A stretch of 64,000 nt of DNA from Nostoc sp. UHCC 0926 (GTDB lineage: Bacteria; Cyanobacteriota; Cyanobacteriia; Cyanobacteriales; Nostocaceae), in assembly GCF_028623165.1 (NCBI RefSeq), contig NZ_CP117768.1, positions 5,522,001 to 5,586,000 on the forward strand, given 5' to 3'. Made by a program: the position numbers and the translations under genes. The notes below the pieces were generated by a model. That model was not told the origin of the DNA and searched no databases. It saw only the letters and a program-made list of their open reading frames with translations. Positions 53,335 through 62,961 of the stretch are shown here, piece after piece. Position 1 is the stretch's first letter, and each line of letters starts with the position of its first letter.

Positions 53335-53454
53335 GGCTGTTATACGAAAGTCATACTATAAATTATCTCTGCTTGCACTCTGTTGGGGTTGTTAGGGTGC
53401 GATCGCTTTATATTGCCAGCCAGGATAGATGACGTTGGTTAGTCGATAACAGAG

Positions 53455-54972
53455 CTATTTGTTACGCCAATATCCTTCAACATAAGTTCCATCCTTACGA
53501 CGATAACCTTGAACATGGACTTTTCCACTTGAGTTACCTGATGAATTACTGCCCCAGAAGTTAGTCGTAGCCCGTTGCTGGTTGGATGTATTGTTATCCC
53601 AAGAATTATTAGTAGTTCGGTGTTGATTTACTTGTTTGAGTTTTTCCTCTTGATGGCGTTGTTCTTGTCTTAATTTCTCTGCATGTAGTTGCTGCTCTCT
53701 GTTGAGACGTTCTTCTTTCTGTTTCTCTAATCTCAAACGTTGCTCTCGCAGGCGAAGTCTCTCTTTTGCACGTTGCTCTTTCTTGCGCTCTTCTTCTTGG
53801 CGTTTCCAGTCTCTTAACAATCGCTCCCAATCCTTCAAAGATAATTGGGGATTCTTGATTGGAGGCTGAGATGTTTCCCAACAAAAGCTATAAGCCTCAG
53901 TTTCAAGGTTAGCACCAACGGAACTAAACGTAGACTGATTTAGCTTTTGGCTATTTCCTTGAACTTGTTGAAGGATAAAATTTGGCAACGATGGAACAAG
54001 ACCAGGCTCAGGCTGCTTTTTTCCAAAAAGTCCTTCAAAAAAACCGACTTTTGAAGGTTTAGGAATTGCGCTTTCAAGAACCCAAAGTTTAACTGTCTTG
54101 TCCCAGCTGCTACTTACAAGTACCTGATTATTGAAACAAAAAGCGACTGAGCTAACTCCTGCTGAGTGAGCACAGAAAGAGGAATCTAGAGTACCTGTTG
54201 TCAGATTCCAAATCTTGACATAGCCATCATCGCCACCGCTTACGAGAAACTGACCATTAGAACTGAAACTTAGACTACGCACACTACTTGAATGCCCTTG
54301 AATATTGCATTTAGATAATCCAGTTTGCATATCCCACAGTATGATATCTCCATCATCATCACTGCTTGCAAGAATTTTTCCATCAGGGCTGAATGCAACT
54401 ACACGTACATCTTTTGAATGGGTTGAAAATGAGAAAATCTCATCGTGTATGTTAGTTCTCCAAATCTTGACTTTATGATCGCAACCACCACTCGCAATCA
54501 ATGAACCATCAGGACTCACAGAAACAGACTGCACATAATTTGAATGTCCTCGAAGGGTTTGAATCTCCTTCCTTTCTTTCAAACTAAAAATTTTAATCGT
54601 ATGGTCATCACTTCCACTTACAATAAAGTCATAAATTGGAACCACAGCGACTGCCGTAACAGGTTGAGAGTGAGTGGTAAAAGTTAATAATTCCTGAGAT
54701 GTTCTCAAATCCCAAACTCTAATGGTGGCATCATCGCCACCGCTAATCAAACCATTTCCTTTCGGAGTAAAGGTAATAGAGCGGACAGATTTTGTATGTT
54801 CAAACGGATGGATCAAAAGTTGACCATTATTGAGATCCCATAATCTAATTGTCTTGTCATCGCTACCACAAGCAATAATTTGGCGGCTTGAGTTTATGGA
54901 TAAAGAGCGCACACCACCTAACCAACTAGAATCACCATTGAATGTGTGAGCCGGATACCATGATTGGCTCAT
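53455..54972 (-). CDS. WD40 repeat protein with charged coiled-coil tail
   Basis: 505 residues from the ATG at 54972, which has GGAGG five bases upstream; a TTG four codons earlier is less likely. About seven WD40 repeats cover residues 1-300 (units such as IRLWDLNNGQLL, IRVWDLRTSQE, VKIWRTNIHDEI, IILWDMQTGLSK, VKIWNLTTGTLD, VKLWVLESA), which should form a single propeller. Then a linker, a long Arg/Glu/Lys-rich helix (about 385-450) and an end motif GYRRKDGTYVEGYWRN, also known from other cyanobacterial proteins with a short surface repeat. Probably a scaffold protein; no enzymatic domain. Confidence 0.85.
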   Translation of the reverse strand: MSQSWYPAHTFNGDSSWLGGVRSLSINSSRQIIACGSDDKTIRLWDLNNGQLLIHPFEHTKSVRSITFTPKGNGLISGGDDATIRVWDLRTSQELLTFTTHSQPVTAVAVVPIYDFIVSGSDDHTIKIFSLKERKEIQTLRGHSNYVQSVSVSPDGSLIASGGCDHKVKIWRTNIHDEIFSFSTHSKDVRVVAFSPDGKILASSDDDGDIILWDMQTGLSKCNIQGHSSSVRSLSFSSNGQFLVSGGDDGYVKIWNLTTGTLDSSFCAHSAGVSSVAFCFNNQVLVSSSWDKTVKLWVLESAIPKPSKVGFFEGLFGKKQPEPGLVPSLPNFILQQVQGNSQKLNQSTFSSVGANLETEAYSFCWETSQPPIKNPQLSLKDWERLLRDWKRQEEERKKEQRAKERLRLREQRLRLEKQKEERLNREQQLHAEKLRQEQRHQEEKLKQVNQHRTTNNSWDNNTSNQQRATTNFWGSNSSGNSSGKVHVQGYRRKDGTYVEGYWRNK

Positions 54973-55048
54973 CAGATCCTCCAAATTTTCTGCGGTTTAG
55001 ACAATTGAGTTCTTTGATTAGTATTCCCAAAATTCTCAAGCTATCTAA

Positions 55049-56792
55049 CCCACATTCCGCACTTCAACTAGTAGTATAAATAAACTCCATTCAGAAAAAA
55101 TATAAAATTATAATTTGGATACCTAAATAACAGTCAAAAAAAATAAATTATGCAGAAAAATGTCCAGCTTTATTATTTTAAAAGCTAGTTATATAAGAAT
55201 ATTTAATTTCAATTATTAGAACAATTTGTTCAATAATTTATCAGATATTTTTAAGCCAATAAATAATATTTATGGCAAAAAGTAGGAAGGAATTGTAAAA
55301 TTCGACAACGTTCTTTTGTCAAATTAATAATTCGCTTAATTCCTTGCAGAATCAAAACGTGAATCCCTTGAAAACATTGAAATATCCACCGTAAAGTAGG
55401 ACATTCAGTTAATTTATTTAGTTGATTTTTAACTGTGGCTTCTGGGATTTTTAAAGAGCTTCTTAGTTGTCTTTGTCCTAGATTATAAACCAAAAGACAC
55501 AATCCCATTAACATCATCATTGTCTCTACTCTTTCAGGATTTTTCACAAAAAGACTATCTGCAAAAAATAAGGGGTCTTTCAGAAATCTAAATCCCCGCT
55601 CACAAGATTGCTGTTGTTTATATATTCTGAGTATTTCGGAAGCGTCTAAATCTTTCATGTCCCGAATATTAGTTGCTAAAATAAACCTTCCAGAAGAGTT
55701 TTGATTTTCCGTAATTAATTCTTGACTTTCTATCAATTTAGCACAAACTTTATAAAAGACTTTTTGCTCTTTAGTTTGATGCTGAATAATTTGTATTTCA
55801 GTGATTTGGTGATATTTGAGTTTTGATTCAATTTCTTTGATTTTAGACATTGCTGACGATGAATGGTCAAATTCCTCTTTTACTAACTTAGCTATTTGTT
55901 TTGTAACTTTGATTGATTCTGACTGAATTTTTAGAGATAACTTCTTTAAATCTGCTTTTTTCCTCTCTGGGCTTTCTACTAGTATCCATCTTTGCTCTAT
56001 CCCCCCATAAGTTACTTTTTCTTCTTGATAACTATATTCTTTTTGTTCAGTTTTTTTCAATTCTACATTTGTTAATCTTTTAACTAAATTTTTCGCTTTT
56101 TTTATGGTTAACGGTACTCGACTTATCCATTTTATATTCTCCATTAACTTCAAGTTATTTTCGCTATATAACGCACTATCAGCTACCATAATACTTTCCA
56201 AATTTATTTGCTTAGAATACTCTACTAAAATTTTGCCAAAAGCTGCTTTATCTGATTCATTTCCAACTTCCCCTGCATTAACTCTTTCTCTCGGATCAGT
56301 TCCTAGCAGGTCATTGATTTTCTCTACTATTCCTATCTCATCAATAATTCCAGCTACTATTCCTAAGTGAGCCAAATTTTTAATGAATGGTTCTTCTTTT
56401 TGAGCAGTCATTTCTTTGATTTGATTTATAAAAGCTTTCTCCTAATTTTCTCACTTTTTTAGCAAAAAAATTCTCTTAATGGTTCTTCATCTTTATTTTC
56501 TGCTCCATCTCTTATCAAAATATTACGGTTTTTAAGTAGTAGTTAGTGATACATTTTAATCGGACTTCCAAAGCTAATTAAACGCGTGAATCTAAGTAGT
56601 TCTCGACAGATAATTGCTAAATATTTACGCTTTGCACTACATTTGGACTACATAATAAAATCCGAAAAATTGGTTATGTAGCGATCGCAAGCCTACCAAG
56701 ACAATCTCAGTATTAATACTTAAGTAGTTAGCTGCTATTAGTAATATTCTTTGAAACATCAATGTATTGCATTTTGAAGTGCGGAATGTGGG
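55049..56792 (-). mobile_element. Internally deleted IS1634-like element with 19-bp inverted ends
   Basis: CCCACATTCCGCACTTCAA at 55049-55067 is the exact complement of the bases ending at 56792, giving perfect 19-bp inverted repeats 1744 bp apart around a transposase gene on the minus strand. The transposase lacks an internal block. I found no clear target duplication (flanks CTATCTAA and ATATAACG). The right arm borders a degraded mfd fragment. Confidence 0.65.
55251..56411 (-). pseudogene. IS1634-family (DUF4277) transposase with an internal deletion
   Basis: 386 codons. The N-terminus FIKNLAHLGIVAGIIDEIGIVEKIND..RERVNAGEV is the DUF4277 start and the C-terminal half (ILATNIRDMKDLDASEILRIYKQQQSCERGFRFLKDPLF) is the DDE end with the YKxxxxxExxF-type Glu box. 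Immediately after NAGEV the frame jumps to GNESDKAAFGKILVEYSK, skipping the helices and first part of the catalytic domain seen in complete members of about 530 residues. So probably inactive, although the reading frame was kept. Confidence 0.7.
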
Positions 56793-57066
56793 ATATAACG
56801 TAAGTAAAATCAAATTTTGATCCAAATCTGGTATGTAATCTGCGGTAATAATGGTGTAGCTGCGATCGCCTACAGTGGAAGAAAAGCGCAATAGCTCTCC
56901 CCAACGATGGTTATTGCTTTCTCTGGAATCACACCCTGCATTCTCCCGAAAGCATCAATAAAATTCTGCAATTGTTAATCTGCGGAGTTTTTTCGCTAGC
57001 TGTTTGAGTTCCATGACTCGCAAAAGTTGATTCGCCGACACTGGTAAAGTACCATAGCGATCGCCT
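56793..57066 (-). pseudogene. Second degraded copy of mfd pieces (copy 2)
   Basis: Three pieces of mfd lie in order: TGATCCAAATCTGGTATGTAA near 56818 (the ADYITDLDQ codons, 58180 in the intact gene), then CTGGAATCACACCCTGCATT to about 56985 (the last codons), then CGCTAGCTGTTTGAGTTCC up to the HIP1 octamer 57057-57064. Between the last two an internal block of about 170 bp has been lost. A short frame at 56637-56891 crosses the first piece and is not a real gene. Confidence 0.8.
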
Positions 57067-57073
57067 TAAAATC

Positions 57074-57412
57074 CTAAACTCCACCTTCTAACTCTTCTAG
57101 GTCATCTACTGTCAGTGGTGCTTGCCCACTGTAGCGCACATACAACACATCAACTGTAGTACCTCGAATCGTAAAAAGTACTCGATATACGTTTTTAGCT
57201 TTCCCATAAAGGAGTTGGCGTACTTCTTCTGGAAAAATTTCATGTTCGACTGCTAAGGCATAACGTTGGGGCTTCTCTTGTAGGGTAGCAATAGCATTCA
57301 TCAATCCTCGAAACCAACGATCAGCAAATTCAGGATTCCGCTCTCGATACCAGCAATAAGCTTGCTCAATTTGAGTTTCCGCAATTGAGGTAATCTCAAC
57401 CTGAAATGCCAT
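57074..57412 (-). CDS. RelE/ParE-family toxin
   Basis: 112 residues: FQVEITSIAETQIEQAYCWYRERNPEFADRWFRGLMNAIATLQEKPQRYALAVE and then RQLLYGKAKNVYRVLFTIRGTTVDVLYVRYSGQ, the RelE/ParE plasmid-stabilisation fold. Overlaps the preceding gene by 17 bp in the same direction, as usual for a toxin after its antitoxin. It would act on ribosome-bound mRNA or on gyrase; the sequence does not tell which. Confidence 0.85.
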   Translation of the reverse strand: MAFQVEITSIAETQIEQAYCWYRERNPEFADRWFRGLMNAIATLQEKPQRYALAVEHEIFPEEVRQLLYGKAKNVYRVLFTIRGTTVDVLYVRYSGQAPLTVDDLEELEGGV

Positions 57413-57659
57413 ACTTTTGCTGCATTTCTTGGGCGAAATCCGCTATGGGGCGAGTTTTACCAGCGTTGAGTTCCTCGAAACCTTGTCCAATACCTGCAAT
57501 TGTCTCTAACTGATCAATCAGTTGGCGTAGTTTGGTGGGGTCGATTTTGCCAGGATCTAGAAAGGTGACAAGGACTTGAGAGCGATCGCTAACATCTTGC
57601 GGTAGCTGGGTGAGGTGAATTTCCCCATCCTGATAAATGCCTTCGATAGTTTTTATCAT
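57396..57659 (-). CDS. Antitoxin partner of the RelE/ParE-like toxin
   Basis: 87 residues. N-terminal beta part IKTIEGIYQDGEIHLTQLPQDVSDRSQVLVTFLDPG resembles AbrB-like/antitoxin N-termini common in cyanobacteria, followed by a helical neutralising tail ADFAQEMQQKYGISG. It lies directly before the toxin with a 17-bp overlap, which is the main evidence. Confidence 0.72.
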   Translation of the reverse strand: MIKTIEGIYQDGEIHLTQLPQDVSDRSQVLVTFLDPGKIDPTKLRQLIDQLETIAGIGQGFEELNAGKTRPIADFAQEMQQKYGISG

Positions 57660-57782
57660 GAGTTGAAGTTGGGCTAGTATTTCCTTTAATTCTACTAACT
57701 AGTCTCAAAGGGCTGGGTTTGGAATTCCCACCTGCTCAAAATGACATAGGTTTTCACTTGATGACTAATCTTTTTCTCCCAA

Positions 57783-60700
57783 TCAAACAACAGCCGCCTC
57801 TGGAATCGCACCTTGCATTCTCCCGAAAGCATCAATCAAATTCTGCAATTGTTGATCTGCTTTAAAAACTCCTAACCCGCGCACGGTCACTTTACCAGGA
57901 GAATACACAAAGCGCGTCTTGAGATTTTCTGGTAAATTTGCCACCAACAAATTCCAAGCTGGTTCTTCCATTGGTGTTTCTAAAACAACGTGCTGCTTGT
58001 TTTCTGGTTTAATCCGGCTAAATCCAAGTTTTTTCGCTAGCTGTTTGAGTTCCATGACTCGCAAAAGTTGATTCGCCGACACTGGTAAATTACCATAGCG
58101 ATCGCTCCACTCGGCTGCAATCTGCTTTAATTCTGATTTAGATTTCGCTGTCGCCACTGCGCGGTATGCACTCATCTTTTGATCCAAATCGGTAATGTAA
58201 TCTGCTGGGATAAATGCTGTGAGGTTGAGATCAATCTGGGTATCTTCCACTTTCGGAATTTCTTGGCCTCGGATTTCTCGAATTGCTTCTTCCAGCATTT
58301 CCATATACAAATCAAAACCGATGGCATCCATTTGGCCGGATTGTTCTGCACCTAGCAAGTTACCTACACCCCTGATTTCCATATCGCGCATCGCCAGTTG
58401 ATATCCAGATCCTAGCTGAGTAAATTCCTGAATTGCTCGTAATCGTTGCCGGGCCGCATCAGATAATGTCCGCTGCTTCGGATAAAATAACCAAGCATGA
58501 GCTTGGATACCTGCACGTCCCACACGACCGCGTAATTGATACAGCTGTGCCAGTCCAAAGCGATGAGCATCTTCAATCAAAATTGTATTTACTCGCGGAA
58601 TATCTAAGCCAGATTCAATAATTGTTGTACAAACAAGGATGTCTGCATCGCCATTACTAAAGGTGAGCATGGTTGATTCTAACTCGCTTTCATCCATTTG
58701 ACCGTGAGCGATCGCAAACCTACCCCCCGGTATCACTTCTCGTAAATTGGCTGTTGTCTCTTCAATTCCGTCCACACGTGGAACTACATAAAACACCTGT
58801 CCGCCTCTATCTAATTCTTGACGAATTGCACTGCGGATACTTTCGGAATTAATCGGTGACAGATGGGTTTTAATCGGGCGTCTGGTTGGGGGTGGCGTGG
58901 TAATCAAACTCATTTCCCGAATTCCCGACAAGGACATATACAAAGTCCGGGGAATGGGAGTGGCGGAGAGGGTAAGCACGTCTACCTGAGTTTTCAGGCC
59001 TTTAATTTTCTCTTTCTGGTTCACCCCAAACCGCTGTTCTTCATCCACCACCAACAGTCCTAAATCTCGAAATATCACGCCTTTACCTAAAAGTTGGTGC
59101 GTACCAATTACTACATCTAATTCACCCGTTGCCAATCGCTTTTGAATATCGCGGCGTTCTTCAGCAGACCGAAAGCGGTTGAGTAAGCCGACATTTACCG
59201 GGTAGGGAGCAAAACGTTCTTTGAGTGTATGGTAATGCTGCTGTGTTAAAATAGTCGTTGGCGCAAGGAGTGCCACTTGTTTACCGGCGATGACTGCTTT
59301 GAAAATAGCACGAATCGCCACTTCCGTTTTTCCGAAACCGACATCGCCACAAACTAAGCGATCCATTGGGCGATCGCTTTCCATGTCTCGTTTCACATCT
59401 TGGACAGCTTTGAGCTGATCCGTTGTGGGTTGGTAGGGGAAGGAATCTTCTAATTCTTCCTGCCAAGGCATATCGGCTGGGAAGCTAAAACCTTGTTGTT
59501 GCGATCGCGCTGCATACAGTTTCAACAAGTCCACCGCCAACTTTTTGATCGCTTTGCGGACTTTATTCTTGGTATTTTCCCAAGCTTTACCGGTCATCCT
59601 GTTGAGTTCCGGTGCTTTATCACCTGCGGCGCGGAACCGGGATAGAGCACCTACTTGATCGGCTGCGACTCTGAGTAACCCGTCAGCATATTGCACCACT
59701 AAATAATCACGGGTTTCGTTATTAATCGTCAAACTTTCCAGCTTGACAAATTTGCCAACACCATGATTTCTGTGAACCACATAATCGCCTGGACGCAGCT
59801 TATTGGGATCAACTTGTTTAGAAGTAGCTTTGTGGCGCTTGCGAATATAGCCGGGAGTCGCCAAGGAATGCTGCCCAAAAAATTCCCGATCTGTAACGAT
59901 TACTAATCGGTATGTAGGCAGGATAAAACCTTCTAGTTCGGCAAGACCAGAATATTTTAGGGCTATAGGAGTATGGTTAATTTGGAGCTTATCTATCGCT
60001 TGGTAGTCGCGGGGATTCGGGATAAACTGAGCCGGACAGTCATGTTCTTGCAAAAGCGAGACAGAACGCGAAGGTTGAGCAGAAAGCAGCCAGATAGAGA
60101 AATTCCGATCGCGTTCTTGGCGGATTGTTTCAGCTAGTTTAGCAAACTGGTGTGGCGTCACTGGAACAGGTCGGCAGGCAAGATTGATCCCACTATTTTC
60201 CTCTGACAGTTCCGATAAATATAATGTTTTAAATTTGGCAACGTCAACTAAACACTGATCAAAAGACCGATGAATTTTCGGCAATGTTAGGGGAGTAGAT
60301 TCTTCCCCATGCGCCATTATCCACTGTTCTTCAGCATTTTCCACCCAGCGATCGCTATGAGCATGACACTGTTCTGGCTCATCAATGGCAATCAGGGTAT
60401 TTTCCGCTAAGTAGTTTAGCAGAGATGCTGGTTGCTCGAAAGCTAACCCCAAAAAGCGACGACTACCCTCCAACAGTGATGAGTTCTGAGTGCTAAGTTC
60501 TGATTCAGAATTTAACTCATAACTCCTAACTCCTAACTCAGAACTATTCTTGAGTGCCGCCATCACCACGGGAGAAAAGCTAGTGGGGGTAAGAATTAAC
60601 CGATTAACTTTGTCTAGGGCGGAACGTTGAGTTGCTGGGTCAAATTCCCGCATTTGCTCGATTTCATCGCCAAACCATTCCAGGCGGACTGGAAACTCAG

Positions 60701-61301
60701 ATGAAACTGGAAACACATCAACAATATCGCCCCGCCGGCTCCACTGTCCTTCGGTTTCCACCAGAGGGACTCGTTCGTACCCCAGAATAGTTATTTTCTC
60801 ACTGAAGCTATTCAAGTCTAATTCCATCCCCCGCTTCAGGGTAAGACAGAATTGTTGAAAAACTGCTGGTGGTGGTAAGTGGGGTTGTAGCGCCCCTTGA
60901 GTAGCCACAATCGCCATCTTGGGTAATTGTGAGGGATTGGGAATCTGGTTTTCTTCCCCATGCCCCATACTCAAATCTGCCAGTACCTGCATTTGTCCCC
61001 AACTCATTTCAGTTTCCGGGTCAAAAGGTTCGTAGGGAGAAGCCTCGGAGGTGGGGTAAAAATGTACTGTTTGCCATCCCATTGCTTCAAGTTGCGCGTA
61101 AACGCGTCCAGCTTCTTCCAGAGTGGCACAAACTACAAACAAATCTTTGCCCATAGCCCGCGCTAATGCCGAAGCCACCAGAGCCTTGGGCAGCCTGGGA
61201 ATGCCATTTAACCGCAATTCTTGTTGTCGGTTTAGCTTAGAAATAAATTCAGTGGTGAGCGGCGATCGCGCTAAGGCACGCACAATAGAAGAAAATGACA
61301 T
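57783..61301 (-). CDS. mfd: Mfd, transcription-repair coupling factor
   Basis: 1172 residues. UvrB-homology N-terminus (about 20-330), then the RNA-polymerase interaction domain with [22 protein letters not shown], the RecG-like translocase with [14 protein letters not shown] (Walker A), [10 protein letters not shown] (DEExQ), [12 protein letters not shown] and QLRGRVGR (motif VI), and the C-terminal TRCF domain ending [13 protein letters not shown]. It removes stalled RNA polymerase and recruits UvrA. Intact, and slightly longer than E. coli Mfd (1148). Its last about 100 codons exist twice more as fragments in the island at 50489-57066. Start ATG at 61301. Confidence 0.96.
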   Translation of the reverse strand: MSFSSIVRALARSPLTTEFISKLNRQQELRLNGIPRLPKALVASALARAMGKDLFVVCATLEEAGRVYAQLEAMGWQTVHFYPTSEASPYEPFDPETEMSWGQMQVLADLSMGHGEENQIPNPSQLPKMAIVATQGALQPHLPPPAVFQQFCLTLKRGMELDLNSFSEKITILGYERVPLVETEGQWSRRGDIVDVFPVSSEFPVRLEWFGDEIEQMREFDPATQRSALDKVNRLILTPTSFSPVVMAALKNSSELGVRSYELNSESELSTQNSSLLEGSRRFLGLAFEQPASLLNYLAENTLIAIDEPEQCHAHSDRWVENAEEQWIMAHGEESTPLTLPKIHRSFDQCLVDVAKFKTLYLSELSEENSGINLACRPVPVTPHQFAKLAETIRQERDRNFSIWLLSAQPSRSVSLLQEHDCPAQFIPNPRDYQAIDKLQINHTPIALKYSGLAELEGFILPTYRLVIVTDREFFGQHSLATPGYIRKRHKATSKQVDPNKLRPGDYVVHRNHGVGKFVKLESLTINNETRDYLVVQYADGLLRVAADQVGALSRFRAAGDKAPELNRMTGKAWENTKNKVRKAIKKLAVDLLKLYAARSQQQGFSFPADMPWQEELEDSFPYQPTTDQLKAVQDVKRDMESDRPMDRLVCGDVGFGKTEVAIRAIFKAVIAGKQVALLAPTTILTQQHYHTLKERFAPYPVNVGLLNRFRSAEERRDIQKRLATGELDVVIGTHQLLGKGVIFRDLGLLVVDEEQRFGVNQKEKIKGLKTQVDVLTLSATPIPRTLYMSLSGIREMSLITTPPPTRRPIKTHLSPINSESIRSAIRQELDRGGQVFYVVPRVDGIEETTANLREVIPGGRFAIAHGQMDESELESTMLTFSNGDADILVCTTIIESGLDIPRVNTILIEDAHRFGLAQLYQLRGRVGRAGIQAHAWLFYPKQRTLSDAARQRLRAIQEFTQLGSGYQLAMRDMEIRGVGNLLGAEQSGQMDAIGFDLYMEMLEEAIREIRGQEIPKVEDTQIDLNLTAFIPADYITDLDQKMSAYRAVATAKSKSELKQIAAEWSDRYGNLPVSANQLLRVMELKQLAKKLGFSRIKPENKQHVVLETPMEEPAWNLLVANLPENLKTRFVYSPGKVTVRGLGVFKADQQLQNLIDAFGRMQGAIPEAAVV

Positions 61302-61541
61302 AAGTACTACTTGCCGTGGGAGTCTTTGTGGGTCAGAAAATCTTGAAGCAGTTTATGTCAACTATTTTAAAAGTGTTAACAGTCTTCTTATTCCTTCGGT
61401 GGAAGAATAATCCACAGCGACTAATAGACTTAAGAACTATAACTACTACTTTGTGTACAGTCAAAGCATTTATACATGCACCTTTAATACTAGATACTAA
61501 AAATTGAGCTACGTTCGCTCTGATAAGCAGCAATTTTAAAC
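61302..61541. promoter_or_regulatory. Shared upstream region of mfd and the CorC-type gene
   Basis: 240 bp between divergent genes. Both promoters should lie here; no strong -10/-35 pair or operator is obvious. Confidence 0.45.
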
Positions 61542-62870
61542 ATGTCCTCCACAACTTTTGAAATTTTAATCATTTTGGTGCTAATTATTGCCAACGGTGT
61601 ATTTTCTATGTCTGAGATGGCAATTGTCTCAGCCCGGAAAGTTAGACTACAACAGCTTGCCAATCAAGGAGATCCCAAGGCAAAGGCAGCATTGAAACTA
61701 GCTGAGTCTCCAAATCATTTCCTGTCAACTGTTCAAGTGGGTATTTCCCTGATCGGTATCCTGACTGGTGCTTTTGGAGGAGCAACAATTGCCAACCGAG
61801 TGGCAGTCTATATAAAACGTGTCCCCTTATTAGCACCTTATAGTGACCCGCTTTCCTTCGGAATAGTGGTTTTGATCATTACCTATTTCTCACTCATTGT
61901 TGGCGAATTGGTACCGAAGCGTCTGGCATTAAACAATCCAGAAAGGATTGCATCGATTGTAGCTATTCCGATGCAAGCTTTGGCGGCGATCGCTTCTCCA
62001 GTAGTCTATCTCTTAAGCGCTTCTACAGATTTGATCCTGCGAGTAATGGGAATTACAGCTTCTACCGAGCCGCAAGTCACTGAAGAAGAAATTAAAATCT
62101 TAATTGAGCAAGGCACCGAGGCGGGAACCTTTGAGGAAGCCGAACAGGATATGGTGGAGCGAGTCTTTCGTTTAGGCGATCGCCCTGTCAGCTACTTAAT
62201 GACACCCCGTCCCGATATTGTCTGGCTGGACTTAGAAGACTCTGCCGACGAAAATCGCCAAAAAATGGTTGATAGTGCCTATTCTCGGTATCCAGTTTGT
62301 CAGGGGGGACTTGACAATGTGCTGGGTGTTATCCCAGTTACCGACTTATTAGCCAGGAGTTTCCGAGGAGAACCGCTAGACTTGACGGTGGGATTGCGAC
62401 AGCCAGTATTCGTGCCAGAAAGCACCCGTGGTTTGAAAGTTTTGGAATTGTTCAAGCAAACTATCACTCATATGGCGCTAGTAGTCGATGAATACGGCGT
62501 GATTCAAGGATTAGTCACTCTCAACGATATCATGAGCGAAATCGTGGGTGATGTTCCTTCAACAGATGGGCAGGATCAACCACAAGCTGTGCAACGCGAA
62601 GATGGTTCCTGGCTTTTGGATGGGATGTTGCCTGTAGAAGATTTTTTGGAACTTTTCGGTATGGAAGAGTGGCAATCTGAGGAACGCGGCAGTTATCAAA
62701 CCTTAGGCGGTTTTGTGATCACTAATTTAGGTCGTATTCCTGCCGCAGCAGATTATTTTGAATGGCAAAGTATGCGAATTGAAGTGATGGATATGGATGG
62801 TAACCGCGTTGATAAGGTGCTAGTCGTACCGAAAGGAAATAAATCACTGGATACGATAAAATCTGATTAG
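61542..62870 (+). CDS. CorC/HlyC-type membrane protein with CNNM and CBS domains
   Basis: 442 residues. CNNM transmembrane domain (DUF21; about 1-190) with SMSEMAIVSARKVRLQQLA, HFLSTVQVGISLIGILTGAFGG and VGELVPKRLAL; a tandem CBS pair (about 205-335, MTPRPDIVWLDLED, MALVVDEYGVIQGLVTLNDIM); and a C-terminal CorC/HlyC domain (about 350-435, DGMLPVEDFLELFG, TLGGFVITNLGRIP). These proteins are linked to magnesium or other divalent ion transport across the inner membrane. Divergent from mfd. Confidence 0.9.
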   Translation: MSSTTFEILIILVLIIANGVFSMSEMAIVSARKVRLQQLANQGDPKAKAALKLAESPNHFLSTVQVGISLIGILTGAFGGATIANRVAVYIKRVPLLAPYSDPLSFGIVVLIITYFSLIVGELVPKRLALNNPERIASIVAIPMQALAAIASPVVYLLSASTDLILRVMGITASTEPQVTEEEIKILIEQGTEAGTFEEAEQDMVERVFRLGDRPVSYLMTPRPDIVWLDLEDSADENRQKMVDSAYSRYPVCQGGLDNVLGVIPVTDLLARSFRGEPLDLTVGLRQPVFVPESTRGLKVLELFKQTITHMALVVDEYGVIQGLVTLNDIMSEIVGDVPSTDGQDQPQAVQREDGSWLLDGMLPVEDFLELFGMEEWQSEERGSYQTLGGFVITNLGRIPAAADYFEWQSMRIEVMDMDGNRVDKVLVVPKGNKSLDTIKSD

Positions 62871-62952
62871 TGTTGGGCATTGGGGATCGGGCATTGGGGA
62901 TCGGGCATTAATAATTATTGTTTACTATTTCCCATGCCCAATGCCCTATTTA
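62871..62952. repeat. Short tandem repeat (GGGCATTGGGGATC type)
   Basis: TTGGGCATTGGGGATCGGGC repeats three times, then its complement CCCATGCCCAATGCCC follows at 62932, allowing a hairpin between the convergent genes. Confidence 0.7.
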
Positions 62953-62961
62953 TGCAATTTG

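Noticed and set aside
56637-56891. 84-codon ORF on the minus strand
   Set aside because: It crosses the right end of the IS element and a degraded mfd piece read partly in frame.
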